Origin: Polaromonas glacialis
Lineage (GTDB): Bacteria > Pseudomonadota > Gammaproteobacteria > Burkholderiales > Burkholderiaceae_C
Length of the DNA stretch: 64,000 nucleotides
Direction of reading: 5' to 3'
NCBI RefSeq assembly: GCF_000709345.1
Contig: NZ_KL448323.1
Span: 1,148,912-1,212,911 of the forward strand
Shown here: piece after piece, positions 1 through 9,014 of the stretch
Position numbering within the stretch: position 1 is the stretch's first letter
Layout: every line of letters begins with the position of its first letter
The notes under the pieces: model-generated
The model's input: the letters and a program-made list of their open reading frames with translations, nothing else
Databases searched by the model: none
Told to the model about the DNA's origin: nothing
Position numbers and translations under genes: made by a program

Positions 1-24
1 GTAAGCGGTCCGCGAACCACGCCC
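1..24. repeat. candidate left terminal inverted repeat of IS66 element
   Basis: The window opens with GTAAGCGGTCCGCGAACC. GTAAGCG is typical of IS66-family termini, and it lies about 80 bp before the first transposition gene, as expected. The left flank, and so the usual 8-bp target duplication, is outside the window. Confidence 0.55.
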
Positions 25-83
25 TTTTATTCGTGAGCTGATTCGATGATGCTATGTGTCCATCTACAACTACATGGACACCT

Positions 84-491
84 ATGACAGAGATGAACGC
101 AGAGTTGCTGGCCCGGCTGGTGGTCGGGCGCAAACGCGACGGACGGTGCACTTACGACCCGCTGGCCAAGCAGGCGCTAATTGACGAATGCCTCAAGCCT
201 GGCGTGTCGGTGGCGCGCGTGGGGATGCTGTACGGCATCAACGCCAATTTGCTGCGCACCTGGATTGCCAAGTCAGGCCAGCCCAACCATGGCAAAGCGC
301 TGGCGTCGCCAGCGGCTTTCGTGGCCGTGCAGGTTAGCGAGCCGGCAGCGCCGGCTGCAACAACCGCACCAGTCGCACTTTGCCTGCACGTGCGCCTGCC
401 CAACGGGGTGGCGCTCGATGTGGGCCAGGTCCCGCTGGAGGCGATGGCGCCCGTGCTGCAACTGCTGGGCACACTGGCGTGTTCACGCTGA
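84..491 (+). CDS. tnpA: IS66 family accessory protein TnpA
   Basis: First gene of the IS66 element. The product (135 aa from this ATG) has an N-terminal helix-turn-helix typical of the transposase-8/IS66 OrfA family: the segment around RCTYDPLAKQALIDECLKPG is followed by VSVARVGMLYGINANLLRTW (recognition helix). An ATG in frame at 54 would add ten unlikely residues, and ATG 93 is also possible. The C-terminus is Pro/Ala rich and then reads LHVRLPNGVALDVG, a usual OrfA tail. The stop overlaps the start of tnpB by 13 nt, implying translational coupling. It is required for IS66 transposition in studied members, with an unclear molecular role. Confidence 0.8.
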   Translation: MTEMNAELLARLVVGRKRDGRCTYDPLAKQALIDECLKPGVSVARVGMLYGINANLLRTWIAKSGQPNHGKALASPAAFVAVQVSEPAAPAATTAPVALCLHVRLPNGVALDVGQVPLEAMAPVLQLLGTLACSR

Positions 492-832
492 ACGCCACCC
501 GTGCGGTGTACCTGCACCAGGAGGCCATTGATTTTCGCAAGAGCATCAACGGTCTGGCCAGCCTGGTCGAGCATGGCCTGGGCCTGGACGCGTTTGCCCA
601 GGCACTGTTTGTCTTTGCCAACCGCAGGCGCGACCGCATCAAGATTCTGGGCTGGGATGTCAACGGGTTTTGGCTGCTGCACAAGCGCCTGGAGAAGGAC
701 CGCTTCATCTGGCCGCGAGGCGAACTCGGCGTCGTGACGCTCAGCGTGGAGCAGCTGCACTGGCTGCTCAAGGGTATCGACATCCAGGCCCTGCGCGGAC
801 ACCAGGCCGTGCGCTACGAGCGCGCAGCGTAA
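479..832 (+). CDS. tnpB: IS66 family Orf2-like protein TnpB
   Basis: Second IS66 gene. The family's conserved opening VYLHQEAIDFRKSINGLASL is present, followed by the diagnostic KILGWDVNGFWLLHKRLEKD and a C-terminal region with LHWLLKGIDIQALR. The family start fits GTG at 479 (VFTLNATRAVYLH...) and not the longer open frame, which begins at 380 inside tnpA. From GTG the product is 117 aa, the normal length. It overlaps the tnpA stop by 13 nt, consistent with coupled translation. Function in transposition is accessory and poorly defined. Confidence 0.85.
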   Translation: MFTLNATRAVYLHQEAIDFRKSINGLASLVEHGLGLDAFAQALFVFANRRRDRIKILGWDVNGFWLLHKRLEKDRFIWPRGELGVVTLSVEQLHWLLKGIDIQALRGHQAVRYERAA

Positions 833-915
833 GGGGGACAAATTCTGGCTTGGAAGGCAAGGCTCAGACTCGGATTTTTGGGAACTTTCACCCGCGCCGC
901 CTTGTCTAAACGGGC

Positions 916-2517
916 ATGCTCGCTGTGCCTGATGCCCAAGAAATAGACGCCTTGAAAGAGGCGCTGGCGCAGGCTTTGCAGCGCAGCGACGCCCTGGCGG
1001 GGGAGTTGCGTATGGTGCGCGCCGAGCGTGACCTGCTCCAGGAGCGGCTCAAGCAGTTCATGCGCAAGCTCTTTGCCGCCCGCAGCGAAGCGGGCAGCCC
1101 GCAGCAAAGGGACCTGTTCTTCAACGAGGCCGAGGCGCTGGGCGCGGCCAGCGAACCGGCCACTTGCGACGGCCACGAAGATGGCAGCCAGGAGGTCCGC
1201 GCCCATCAGCGCGTGCCGCGCGGACGCAAGCCGCTCGATGCGGCCTTGCCCCGGGAGGTGGTGCGCCACGAACTGCCCGAAGACCAGCGGGTGTGCCCGC
1301 ACGATGGCACGGCGCTGGTGGAAATTGGCGTGGAGACCAGCGAGCAGCTCGACATCATTCCCCAGCAGGTTCGCGTGATTCGCCATGAACGCGTCAAATA
1401 TGCCTGTCCCTGCTGCGATGGCGCCTTGCGCCTGGCGTCCAAGCCGGCGCAAATCATCCCCAAGGGCTTGTTCAGCGAAGGCCTGCTGGCCTGGGTGATT
1501 ACGTCGAAGTATTGCGACGGCCTGCCGCTGTACCGCCAGACGGCGCTGCTCTCGCGCTTTGGCGGCGGCGACCTGGCGCGCAACACCCTGGCCGCCAGCG
1601 TCGTGCGCGTGGGCCGGGAGGTGCAGCCCATCATCAATGTGCTGCGCGACCATTTGCTGGACTCGCCCCTCATCCATGGCGACGAAACCCATGTGCAGGT
1701 ACTCAAAGAAGCCGGCAAAAGCGCGCAGTCCAAAAGCTACATGTGGGTGCAGACAACCCCGTGCTCCGGGGTGCAGGGAGCGGGGCCACCCATCCGGCTG
1801 TTTGGCTACGCGCCCTCGCGCAGCACGGCGGCCGCACAAATCCTGTATGCCGGGGTGCAAGAAGGCAGCGTGCTGATGACGGATGGCTACGCGGTTTATG
1901 ACGCCATCGCGCAGGCGCACCACCTCGTGCATCTGGGATGCTGGGCGCATTGCAGGCGCGGGTTCCATGAGGCGCTGCAGGCGCTGCCCAGGAATGCGCG
2001 CGGCCCCGAGCAGCTCGCTGCGCGGTTTCTCGCGCTCATCGCCCAGTTGTATGCGGTAGAGTCGCGCGCACGCGAGCACCGGCTTCCTCCCCAGGAATTG
2101 CTGGTCCAGCGGCAACAGCACAGCGTGCCCGTGCTTGGCCAGATAGAGGCGTTGCTGCTGGCCAACGTGCACACCGTGCTGCCGGGCAGTTTGCTGGGCA
2201 AGGCGCTGCATTACCTGGCTTCGCAATGGACGAAGCTGGCGCTGTATGTCACCGATGGCGCCTACCCGATTGACAACAATGCTGCCGAAAATTCGATTCG
2301 TCCGTTTTGTATTGGAAGACGCAACTGGCTCTTCAGCGATACGGTAGCCGGCGCACAGGCCAGCGCCAACCTGTATTCGTTGCTGCAGACCTGCGTGGTC
2401 AACGGCGTCGACGGCTACGCGTACCTGCGCGCATTGCTCACCGCGCTGCCCAGCGCGCAAACGGCAGACGACTACGAGGCGCTACTGCCTTGGCGCATTA
2501 CATTGCCCGGCCGCTGA
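916..2517 (+). CDS. tnpC: IS66 family transposase TnpC
   Basis: Large DDE transposase of 533 aa, a usual length for the family. Order of parts: an N-terminal coiled coil with a leucine-zipper-like stretch (residues 5-55), a linker, a zinc-binding segment with CPCC near residue 165, and the DDE catalytic core. GDETHVQVL probably holds the first catalytic Asp, and the conserved HLGCWAHCRRGFHEAL follows. The C-terminal block IDNNAAENSIRPFCIGRRNW holds the catalytic Glu, and the IS66 C-terminal domain closes the protein. No interruption is visible, so it is probably functional. Confidence 0.92.
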   Translation: MLAVPDAQEIDALKEALAQALQRSDALAGELRMVRAERDLLQERLKQFMRKLFAARSEAGSPQQRDLFFNEAEALGAASEPATCDGHEDGSQEVRAHQRVPRGRKPLDAALPREVVRHELPEDQRVCPHDGTALVEIGVETSEQLDIIPQQVRVIRHERVKYACPCCDGALRLASKPAQIIPKGLFSEGLLAWVITSKYCDGLPLYRQTALLSRFGGGDLARNTLAASVVRVGREVQPIINVLRDHLLDSPLIHGDETHVQVLKEAGKSAQSKSYMWVQTTPCSGVQGAGPPIRLFGYAPSRSTAAAQILYAGVQEGSVLMTDGYAVYDAIAQAHHLVHLGCWAHCRRGFHEALQALPRNARGPEQLAARFLALIAQLYAVESRAREHRLPPQELLVQRQQHSVPVLGQIEALLLANVHTVLPGSLLGKALHYLASQWTKLALYVTDGAYPIDNNAAENSIRPFCIGRRNWLFSDTVAGAQASANLYSLLQTCVVNGVDGYAYLRALLTALPSAQTADDYEALLPWRITLPGR

Positions 2518-2532
2518 GCAGCGGCCGGGCAA
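2503..2532 (+). terminator. perfect 14-bp hairpin overlapping tnpC stop
   Basis: TTGCCCGGCCGCTG and its exact reverse complement CAGCGGCCGGGCAA are separated by two bases, and the tnpC stop codon (2515-2517) lies at the tip. No T-run follows, so classic intrinsic termination is uncertain. It may block outward or incoming transcription or protect the 3' end of the transposase mRNA. Confidence 0.5.
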
Positions 2533-2587
2533 CGCTCCTCAGCCATTTCAATCACACCCCGGCCAGCGGCGCAAGGTACGCTGTTAA

Positions 2588-3383
2588 TTGACCGCATACT
2601 GTCTTTTGGCATGTTCGGAGCAAAAGCACGAAGCCTAACCGGTACGTCAGCCTGCTTATCCGGATACTTTGGGGTATTTATGCAACAACGCCGTGTACGC
2701 CGTTGGCACGGTGTTGTGCATAAACGAAACTCTGTGTGGCGTGTAGCTTCGATGCTTTTTGCAAAGAAACACATGCCAGCTGTAAGGATCAATATGCGCA
2801 AACTCAAAGACGCGCTTCCCTTTGATGCGCGGCATGTGAGTGTCAATCCGGCATGCACCACTCTCTTGGTGCCGGCGGCATAGGAATCCAATCACAGTGT
2901 AGTTTCCTTGCCAGACGTGAAATCGAAGATGCAATGAACAGGTCAGACCGGCAGCAGGAAAACTCGACTTGCCCCTTGTGATTCGGGTTAATCGAATCAC
3001 GAAATCCGAATGGAGTCCTGCTGAGCGGTTCGTATCTGGGGCCGCACTGTAACCAGTGCAACAAGCCCGTCTCTAGGTTTGCATGTATGGACCCGACGCA
3101 CTTTTGCAAGCTTTTTTGTGACTAGAAACAGTTTGCAGGCATGTATACGGCTTGCATCTGGGCAATGTCACATCCATGCCCGCAGCCTCGATGAGATTCG
3201 CGCACCCTGTCCTTAGCAGTCTGACGGCTTGAACATTGAAGTCCAGCCGGCACATCTAACAGGTTTCAGGGAGCTGGTCTAACCGGTTTCGTCATCACGT
3301 TCAAAAAGCTTCGCAAACCAGTGTTGGGGTAGTCCTTCCTCCTTCAAAACGAGTTGTCTTTGGGCTCGTCGGCTGGCAACCGC
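2588..3383. other. gene-poor region between two insertion sequences
   Basis: About 800 bases with visibly lower GC than the flanks. The open frames here (longest about 114 codons on the minus strand, 90 codons on the plus strand at 2611-2883) have no recognisable family, no good ribosome binding site and mixed codon use, so I do not call genes. It holds one clear inverted repeat (2978-3000) and the unresolved 3' end of the IS110-type element. It may be eroded DNA left by earlier insertions. Confidence 0.5.
2978..3000. repeat. 8-bp perfect inverted repeat
   Basis: GTGATTCG and CGAATCAC flank a 7-base loop. It stands alone in noncoding DNA and could be an operator or a remnant of a mobile element end. 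No neighbouring gene makes its role clear. Confidence 0.4.
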
Positions 3384-4409
3384 TCAGACCGAAATGCCCC
3401 TGGGGTGATAGGCAACCTCGCTGCTCAGCAGCACCTGGATAACGCGGGCGTTTTTGTTGGCCAGCGCCACCGCTGCACGGTTATAGCCACGGCGCGCGAT
3501 CAGTTCCTGCAACCACCGGCTGCGCGCGTCTGTCTTGTTGGCGACGTAGCGCAGCACTGAACGCGCACCATGGATCAGCAGCGTGCGCAGGTATTTATCG
3601 CCGCGCTTGCTGATGCCCTGGAGCCGCGACTTGCCGCCCGATGAATACTGCCTGGGCACCAGACCGAGCCAGGCCGCCAGGTGTCGGCCATTTTTGAACG
3701 CCTTGGCATCGCCCACAGCCGCAACGATGGCCGTGGCAGTGATCGGGCCGATGCCGTCAATGGCAGCAATCTTTTTGCATAATGCTGAGCGTTTCAAAAA
3801 CGCCTTTATCCAGGCTTCCGAGGTTGCAATCCGTTCTTCGATGGCATGGACCTGCTCGAGCAACTCCATCATGAGCGCCTGGCAAAAGCTGGTGATTTCG
3901 CCTTCGCACTCCTTGAGAATTTCCGGTACGGCACGCTTGAATGCTGCAGGTGACTGGGCAATCGTGATGCCGCGCTCGCCGAGCAAACCTCTGCACTGGT
4001 TGATCAGTGCCGTGCGCTGCTGAACCAGCAGCTCGCGGACGCGGTGGGCCGCCTGCATGTCCTGTTGCTCGACCGACTTTACGGTTACAAAGCGCATCGC
4101 CGGACGGCATGCGGCCTCGACGATCGCCTCGGCATCGTTGCGGTCGTTCTTGTTCGTCTTGACGAAGGGCGTGACGTACTGCGGACTGATAAGCCGCACC
4201 TCGGCGCCCAGCTCCTGGAAGCGCCGAGCCCAGTGATGAGCCGAACTGCACGCTTCCATGGCGATGACGCGAGGACGCAATTGCCGCACAGTGTCAACGA
4301 GCGCGGCTCGCGACACCTTGGCGCGATGAAGCACGTGACCACGGCGGTCGGCACCGTGGAGTTGAAAGACACGCTTGGCCAGATCAATGCCCAGAAGATC
4401 GATTTCCAT
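3384..4409 (-). CDS. IS110 family transposase
   Basis: A 341-aa DEDD transposase of the IS110 family. The N-terminal RuvC-like catalytic domain begins MEIDLLGIDLAKRVFQLHG (first Asp in GIDLAK). It continues with the conserved VIAMEACSSAHHWAR and NKNDRNDAEAI, which carry further acidic residues. The C-terminal transposase-20 domain includes IDGIGPITATAIVAAVGD and LAAWLGLVPRQYSSGGKSRL with its conserved Ser. ATG 4409 is chosen because AGGAGG lies seven bases upstream; a longer frame to 4478 lacks family similarity. The ends of the element were not resolved: IS110 members often lack normal terminal repeats. The gene is complete and points away from odhA. Confidence 0.92.
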   Translation of the reverse strand: MEIDLLGIDLAKRVFQLHGADRRGHVLHRAKVSRAALVDTVRQLRPRVIAMEACSSAHHWARRFQELGAEVRLISPQYVTPFVKTNKNDRNDAEAIVEAACRPAMRFVTVKSVEQQDMQAAHRVRELLVQQRTALINQCRGLLGERGITIAQSPAAFKRAVPEILKECEGEITSFCQALMMELLEQVHAIEERIATSEAWIKAFLKRSALCKKIAAIDGIGPITATAIVAAVGDAKAFKNGRHLAAWLGLVPRQYSSGGKSRLQGISKRGDKYLRTLLIHGARSVLRYVANKTDARSRWLQELIARRGYNRAAVALANKNARVIQVLLSSEVAYHPRGISV

Positions 4410-4803
4410 GATGAACCTCCTGATGAGAACGGTTGACAACGGATGCCCAGTTTCCTTCAAAGGTGGCGCCGGGTCCATCTCAGTAGTCTGTTCCTCGTTT
4501 CAAGTCACTTCGTGCTTCTCGGCCGCAAGGAATACCGTCTCTCTTGACTGCGTGAAAAGTCCCTGTAGGGGTAAGGTCAGATAGGCTTGGATATGAATAG
4601 TCGCCCGATTTCTACAAATCAGTCTTGATAAGACAGGGATAGTCTTCCACATACGGTAGCAAAGTGGCACAATCCTTAATGTTTCTGAAGGTCCTTCCTT
4701 GCCACAGTCGCATCCGCTAATCGGTTCAGCCGTGTTGCGGAAGGTTAATCAACCAAGCTTTAACCAGCTAATGTTTCCCTAAGGGAAACGGAGGTCAGCG
4801 GAT
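4410..4803 (+). other. IS110 5' flank and odhA upstream region
   Basis: 394 bases without a gene. The part near 4410-4560 probably belongs to the IS110-type element. From about 4600 the sequence is AT richer and should contain the odhA promoter. I see no -35/-10 pair with good spacing, so no promoter is assigned. The last 30 bases carry a hairpin directly followed by the odhA ribosome binding site. Confidence 0.5.
4773..4794 (+). promoter_or_regulatory. palindrome abutting the odhA Shine-Dalgarno
   Basis: GTTTCCCT and AGGGAAAC form a perfect 8-bp inverted repeat around one base (4773-4789), and the ribosome binding site GGAGG starts at the next base (4790-4794), nine bases before the ATG. 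As RNA this would put a small hairpin against the ribosome site; as DNA it could be an operator. The role is inferred from position only. Confidence 0.45.
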
Positions 4804-7695
4804 ATGAGTTCAAACTCGCAGCCACCTGCGTCTATCTATACAGCCTATCAAGGCAATACCTATCTTTTTGGCGGCAATGCGCCTTATGTCGAAGAGATGT
4901 ACGAAAACTACCTTGCCAATCCCGGGAGCGTGACCGATAACTGGCGCGATTATTTTGACGCGCTCCAGAATGTCGCCGCAACCGATGGCAGCAATGCCAA
5001 GGATATTCCCCATTTGCCGGTCGTCAATGCCTTTGCCGAGCGGGCCAAGCTGGGGCAAACCAAGGTTGTGGTTGCCAGCGGTGCAGACTCTGAAATGGGC
5101 CGCAAACGCACCTCCGTTCAGCAGTTGATTGCCGCATACCGCAATGTCGGTGCGCGCTGGGCCGATCTTGATCCACTCAAGCGTGCCGAACGTGACAACA
5201 TTCCCGAACTGGATCCGGCTTTTTACGGTTTCACTGACGCCGACCAGGAAATTGTGTTCAACACCAGCAACACATTCTTCGGCAAGGAAACCATGAGCCT
5301 GCGCGAGCTGCTCAATGCGCTGCGCGAAACCTATTGCGGCACGATTGGTGCCGAATACATGTACGCCACCGACCAGAACCAGAAGCGCTGGTGGCAGCAA
5401 AAGTTAGAGAGCATTCGCAGCAAACCAAATTTATCCAAGGAAAAGAAGCTTCATCTTCTGGACCGTCTCTCGGCGGCCGAAGGCCTTGAGCGTTTCTTGC
5501 ACACTAAATACGTGGGACAAAAACGTTTCTCGCTCGAAGGCGGCGAAAGCTTCATTGCCAGCATGGACGAGTTGATCCAGCGCGGCGGTGAAATCGGTGT
5601 GCAGGAAATTGTCATTGGCATGGCGCACCGGGGCCGCCTGAATGTGCTGGTCAACTCCTTGGGCAAGGTGCCTGCCAACCTGTTTGCCGAGTTCGACCAT
5701 ACGGCGCCTGAAGACCTGCCCAGCGGCGATGTGAAATACCACCAGGGTTTCAGCTCCGACGTGACGACGCCTGGCGGTCCGGTTCACTTGTCCCTGGCGT
5801 TCAACCCCTCGCACCTTGAAATTGTGAACCCGGTCGTGGAGGGCTCGGTCCGTGCCCGCATGGACCGCCGCGCCGACCCCAAAGGCCTGCAAGTGCTGCC
5901 CGTGCTGGTGCATGGCGATGCGGCATTTGCCGGGCAAGGCGTGGTCATGGAAACGCTGGCACTGGCTGAAACCCGTGGCTATTCCACGGGCGGCACGGTC
6001 CACTTGGTGATCAACAACCAGATCGGCTTTACCACCAGCGATCCGCGCGACAGCCGTTCCACGCTGTATTGCACCGACGTTGTCAAGATGATTGAAGCGC
6101 CCGTGCTGCACGTCAACGGTGATGATCCGGAGGCTGTGGTGCTGGCCACCCAGTTGGCGCTTGAATTCCGCATGGAATTCCAGAAAGACGTTGTGGTGGA
6201 CATCATCTGTTTCCGTAAACTGGGCCACAACGAGCAGGACACCCCGGCGCTGACCCAGCCGCTGATGTACAAAAAGATTGCGCAGCATCCCGGAACACGC
6301 CGCCTCTACGCCGACAAGCTGACGGCGCAAGGCTTTGGCGAAACGCTGGGCGACGACATGGTCAAGGCCACGCGCGCCGCGCTGGACGCCGGCAAGAGCA
6401 CGTTTGACCCGGTCCTGACCAATTTCAAGAGCAAGTACGCAGTGGACTGGAGCCCCTACGTCGGCAAGAAGTGGACCGATGCAGGCGATACTGCCATTCC
6501 CATGGCCGAGTGGAAACGCCTGGCCACCAAAATCACGACCATTCCTGCAACCGTCACGCCGCACAACCTGGTCAAGAAAGTGTATGACGACCGCGCTGCC
6601 ATGGGACGTGGCGACATTCCTGTGGACTGGGGCATGGGCGAGCACATGGCATTTGCTTCCCTGGTGGCCAGCGGCTATCCGGTGCGCCTGTCAGGCGAAG
6701 ATTGCGGACGCGGAACCTTCACGCACCGCCATTCCGTGATTCACGACCAGAGTCGCGAAAAATGGGATACGGGCACTTACGTGCCACTGCAAAACGTGGC
6801 GGACAACCAGGCTCCGTTCGTCGTCATCGACTCCATCTTGTCCGAAGAAGCCGTGCTGGCTTTTGAATACGGCTACGCGTCCAATGACCCCAGCACCATG
6901 GTGATCTGGGAAGCGCAGTTCGGCGACTTCGCCAATGGCGCTCAAGTCGTGATTGACCAGTTCATCGCTTCTGGCGAAGTCAAATGGGGCCGTGTCAACG
7001 GCATCACCCTGATGCTGCCGCACGGTTACGAAGGACAGGGTCCGGAGCACAGTTCGGCGCGTCTTGAGCGCTTCATGCAGTTGTCGGCCGATGCCAACAT
7101 GCAGGTGGTCCAGCCCACGACGGCCAGCCAGATTTTCCATGTGTTGCGCCGCCAGATGGTGCGCAACTTGCGCAAGCCGCTGATCATCATGACGCCGAAA
7201 TCGCTGCTGCGCAACAAGGACGCGACCTCGCCGCTGTCCGAGTTCACCAAGGGCGCTTTCCAGACGGTCATTCCTGAGAACAAGGAAGAAATCATCAAGC
7301 GGGCCGACAAGGTCAAGCGGGTCATTGCCTGCTCGGGCAAGGTGTATTACGACCTGGTCAAGAAGCGTGAGGAAAAAGGTATAGATGACGCCGTGATTTT
7401 GCGTGTGGAGCAGCTGTATCCTTTCCCCCACAAGGCTTTTGCTGCAGAGTTGAAAAAGTACCCGAACGCCACCGACATCGTGTGGTGCCAGGACGAGCCG
7501 CAAAATCAGGGCGCCTGGTTCTTCGTGCAGCACTACATCCATGAGAACATGCTTGACGGCCAAAAGCTGGGCTATTCGGGACGCACTGCGTCGGCTTCTC
7601 CAGCCGTCGGTTATTCGCATCTGCATCAGGAACAGCAAAAGGCGCTGGTGGACGGCGCATTTTCCAAGTTGAAGGGCTTTATCCTGACCAAATAA
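4804..7695 (+). CDS. odhA: 2-oxoglutarate dehydrogenase E1 component
   Basis: Thiamine-diphosphate-dependent E1 subunit of the TCA-cycle 2-oxoglutarate dehydrogenase complex; it decarboxylates 2-oxoglutarate and passes the succinyl group to the E2 lipoyl arm. The 963-aa product matches the usual length (about 930-960). Visible parts: an N-terminal subunit-binding segment (YVEEMYENYLANPGSV), the family signature GMAHRGRLNVLVNSLGK near residue 272, the GDAAFAGQGVVMETL region of the ThDP domain near 370, a transketolase-like pyrimidine-binding domain (about 600-810) with GYEGQGPEHSSARLERF, and a C-terminal domain ending near VGYSHLHQEQQKALVDGAF. First gene of odhA-odhB-lpd. Citrate synthase and succinate dehydrogenase genes often lie upstream, but here insertion sequences do. 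Confidence 0.97.
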   Translation: MSSNSQPPASIYTAYQGNTYLFGGNAPYVEEMYENYLANPGSVTDNWRDYFDALQNVAATDGSNAKDIPHLPVVNAFAERAKLGQTKVVVASGADSEMGRKRTSVQQLIAAYRNVGARWADLDPLKRAERDNIPELDPAFYGFTDADQEIVFNTSNTFFGKETMSLRELLNALRETYCGTIGAEYMYATDQNQKRWWQQKLESIRSKPNLSKEKKLHLLDRLSAAEGLERFLHTKYVGQKRFSLEGGESFIASMDELIQRGGEIGVQEIVIGMAHRGRLNVLVNSLGKVPANLFAEFDHTAPEDLPSGDVKYHQGFSSDVTTPGGPVHLSLAFNPSHLEIVNPVVEGSVRARMDRRADPKGLQVLPVLVHGDAAFAGQGVVMETLALAETRGYSTGGTVHLVINNQIGFTTSDPRDSRSTLYCTDVVKMIEAPVLHVNGDDPEAVVLATQLALEFRMEFQKDVVVDIICFRKLGHNEQDTPALTQPLMYKKIAQHPGTRRLYADKLTAQGFGETLGDDMVKATRAALDAGKSTFDPVLTNFKSKYAVDWSPYVGKKWTDAGDTAIPMAEWKRLATKITTIPATVTPHNLVKKVYDDRAAMGRGDIPVDWGMGEHMAFASLVASGYPVRLSGEDCGRGTFTHRHSVIHDQSREKWDTGTYVPLQNVADNQAPFVVIDSILSEEAVLAFEYGYASNDPSTMVIWEAQFGDFANGAQVVIDQFIASGEVKWGRVNGITLMLPHGYEGQGPEHSSARLERFMQLSADANMQVVQPTTASQIFHVLRRQMVRNLRKPLIIMTPKSLLRNKDATSPLSEFTKGAFQTVIPENKEEIIKRADKVKRVIACSGKVYYDLVKKREEKGIDDAVILRVEQLYPFPHKAFAAELKKYPNATDIVWCQDEPQNQGAWFFVQHYIHENMLDGQKLGYSGRTASASPAVGYSHLHQEQQKALVDGAFSKLKGFILTK

Positions 7696-7743
7696 GGGTC
7701 AAGCTATTTCCTGAAATACAAGAAAACACTCGAAAGAATCAAA

Positions 7744-9006
7744 ATGCCAATCGTAGAAGTAAAAGTTCCCCAACTGTCCGAGTCCGTGGCCGAAGCCACC
7801 ATGCTGCAATGGAAAAAGAAGGTCGGCGACGCAATTGCAATTGACGAAATCCTGATTGAAATTGAAACCGACAAGGTTGTCCTGGAAGTTCCAGCGCCTT
7901 CAGCCGGCGTGCTGGTTGAGCTGGTGGTCGCCGATGGCGGCACGGTGGTGTCGGACCAGGTGATTGCAAGAATCGATACCGAAGGCAAGGTCGGTGCAAC
8001 GGCGCCTGACGCTGCTGCGCCAGCTGCTGCAACAGCATCGGTGGCCGCACCGGCTCCGGCTGCTACGGGCGGCTCCATGGCGGGCGTTCCCATGCCTTCC
8101 GCTGCCAAGCTGATGGCGGACAACAGCCTGGCTGCAGGCAGTGTTCCCGGAACCGGCAAGGATGGCCGCGTCACCAAGGGCGATGTTCTGGGCGCCACTG
8201 CTGCTGGTGCTATCAAATCAGTAGCTACTAGCGCAATATCGACGGGTGCACCGACCACTTCTTTGCCTAAAGTGGCATCGCCAGTGAAAGCTGCCGACCT
8301 GGGTGACCGTCCTGAGCAGCGGGTTCCCATGAGCCGCCTGCGTGCCCGTATAGCCGAGCGTCTTTTGCAATCGCAATCGACCAATGCCATTTTGACGACC
8401 TTCAACGAAGTCAACATGGCGCCGGTGATGGAGATGCGCAAGAAGTTCCAGGATGCCTTCAGCAAGGAGCATGGCGTCAAGATCGGCTTCATGAGCTTTT
8501 TTGTCAAGGCTGCGGTGCATGCGCTCAAGAAGTTCCCGATGATCAACGCATCGGTCGATGGCAATGACATCGTCTATCACGGCTACTTCGACATTGGCAT
8601 TGCGGTGGGTTCGCCGCGCGGCCTGGTCGTTCCCATCCTGCGCAATGCAGACCAGATGAGTTTTGCAGAGATCGAGAAGAAAATCGCTGAATACGGCCAG
8701 AAAGCCAAGGACGGCAAGCTGGGCATTGAAGAAATGACCGGCGGCACCTTCTCGATTTCCAATGGCGGCACGTTTGGTTCGATGCTTTCGACGCCGATCA
8801 TCAACCCGCCGCAGTCCGCAATTTTGGGTGTGCATGCCACCAAGGACCGTGCGGTTGTCGAAAACGGCCAAATCGTGATCCGTCCGATGAACTACCTCGC
8901 CATGAGCTACGACCACCGCATCATTGACGGCCGTGAGGCCGTGCTGGGTCTGGTAGCGATGAAAGAGGCGCTGGAAGATCCTGCCCGTCTGCTGTTCGAT
9001 ATTTAA
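7744..9006 (+). CDS. odhB: dihydrolipoyllysine succinyltransferase (E2 of OGDH)
   Basis: Core E2 subunit transferring the succinyl group from the lipoyl arm to CoA. Domains: one lipoyl domain (1-76) with the lipoylated lysine in [11 protein letters not shown] (K44), an Ala/Pro-rich hinge, a peripheral subunit-binding domain (about 118-150, [20 protein letters not shown]), a second linker, and the acetyltransferase core (about 195-420) ending in the catalytic [13 protein letters not shown]. Lies 48 bases after odhA. The linker between binding domain and core (about residues 155-169, DNA 8208-8249) is encoded by an in-frame copy of the family A repeat, so the peptide [15 protein letters not shown] is probably repeat-derived. 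Confidence 0.97.
   Translation: MPIVEVKVPQLSESVAEATMLQWKKKVGDAIAIDEILIEIETDKVVLEVPAPSAGVLVELVVADGGTVVSDQVIARIDTEGKVGATAPDAAAPAAATASVAAPAPAATGGSMAGVPMPSAAKLMADNSLAAGSVPGTGKDGRVTKGDVLGATAAGAIKSVATSAISTGAPTTSLPKVASPVKAADLGDRPEQRVPMSRLRARIAERLLQSQSTNAILTTFNEVNMAPVMEMRKKFQDAFSKEHGVKIGFMSFFVKAAVHALKKFPMINASVDGNDIVYHGYFDIGIAVGSPRGLVVPILRNADQMSFAEIEKKIAEYGQKAKDGKLGIEEMTGGTFSISNGGTFGSMLSTPIINPPQSAILGVHATKDRAVVENGQIVIRPMNYLAMSYDHRIIDGREAVLGLVAMKEALEDPARLLFDI
8208..8249 (+). repeat. family A palindromic repeat, in frame inside odhB
   Basis: Contains TGCTATCAAATCAGTAGCTA and then CTAGCGCAATATCGACGGGT, the same pattern as the intergenic copies (GCTA...TAGCTnCTnGCGC). It lies in the flexible linker of the E2 protein, where extra residues can be tolerated. 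The frame is preserved. Confidence 0.7.
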
Positions 9007-9014
9007 ACCCTGTT

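Larger units (their letters stand above)
1..2587 (+). mobile_element. IS66-family insertion sequence, three genes intact
   Basis: The element carries the full IS66 set in order: TnpA-like regulator, TnpB ('Orf2 like') and the large TnpC transposase. None has an internal stop or frameshift, so it may be active. The left end is base 1 or just outside. The right end is not firm: the best candidate is near 2571-2587, where GGTACGCT on the top strand resembles an IS66 terminus, but the match to the left end is imperfect. It sits upstream of odhA, separated from it by an IS110-type element. Confidence 0.75.

Noticed and set aside
814..2460. Long open frame of 548 codons on the minus strand opposite tnpC
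   Set aside because: It is the antisense shadow of the IS66 transposase in GC-rich DNA, with odd composition rich in His, Arg and Gln and no family match.
2611..2883. 90-codon frame between the insertion sequences
   Set aside because: No ribosome site, no recognised family and unusual composition; not called as a gene.
4665..4682. Possible sigma-54 promoter (TGGCAC) upstream of odhA
   Set aside because: The -12 element GC is missing at the required distance, so the match is only to the -24 half.
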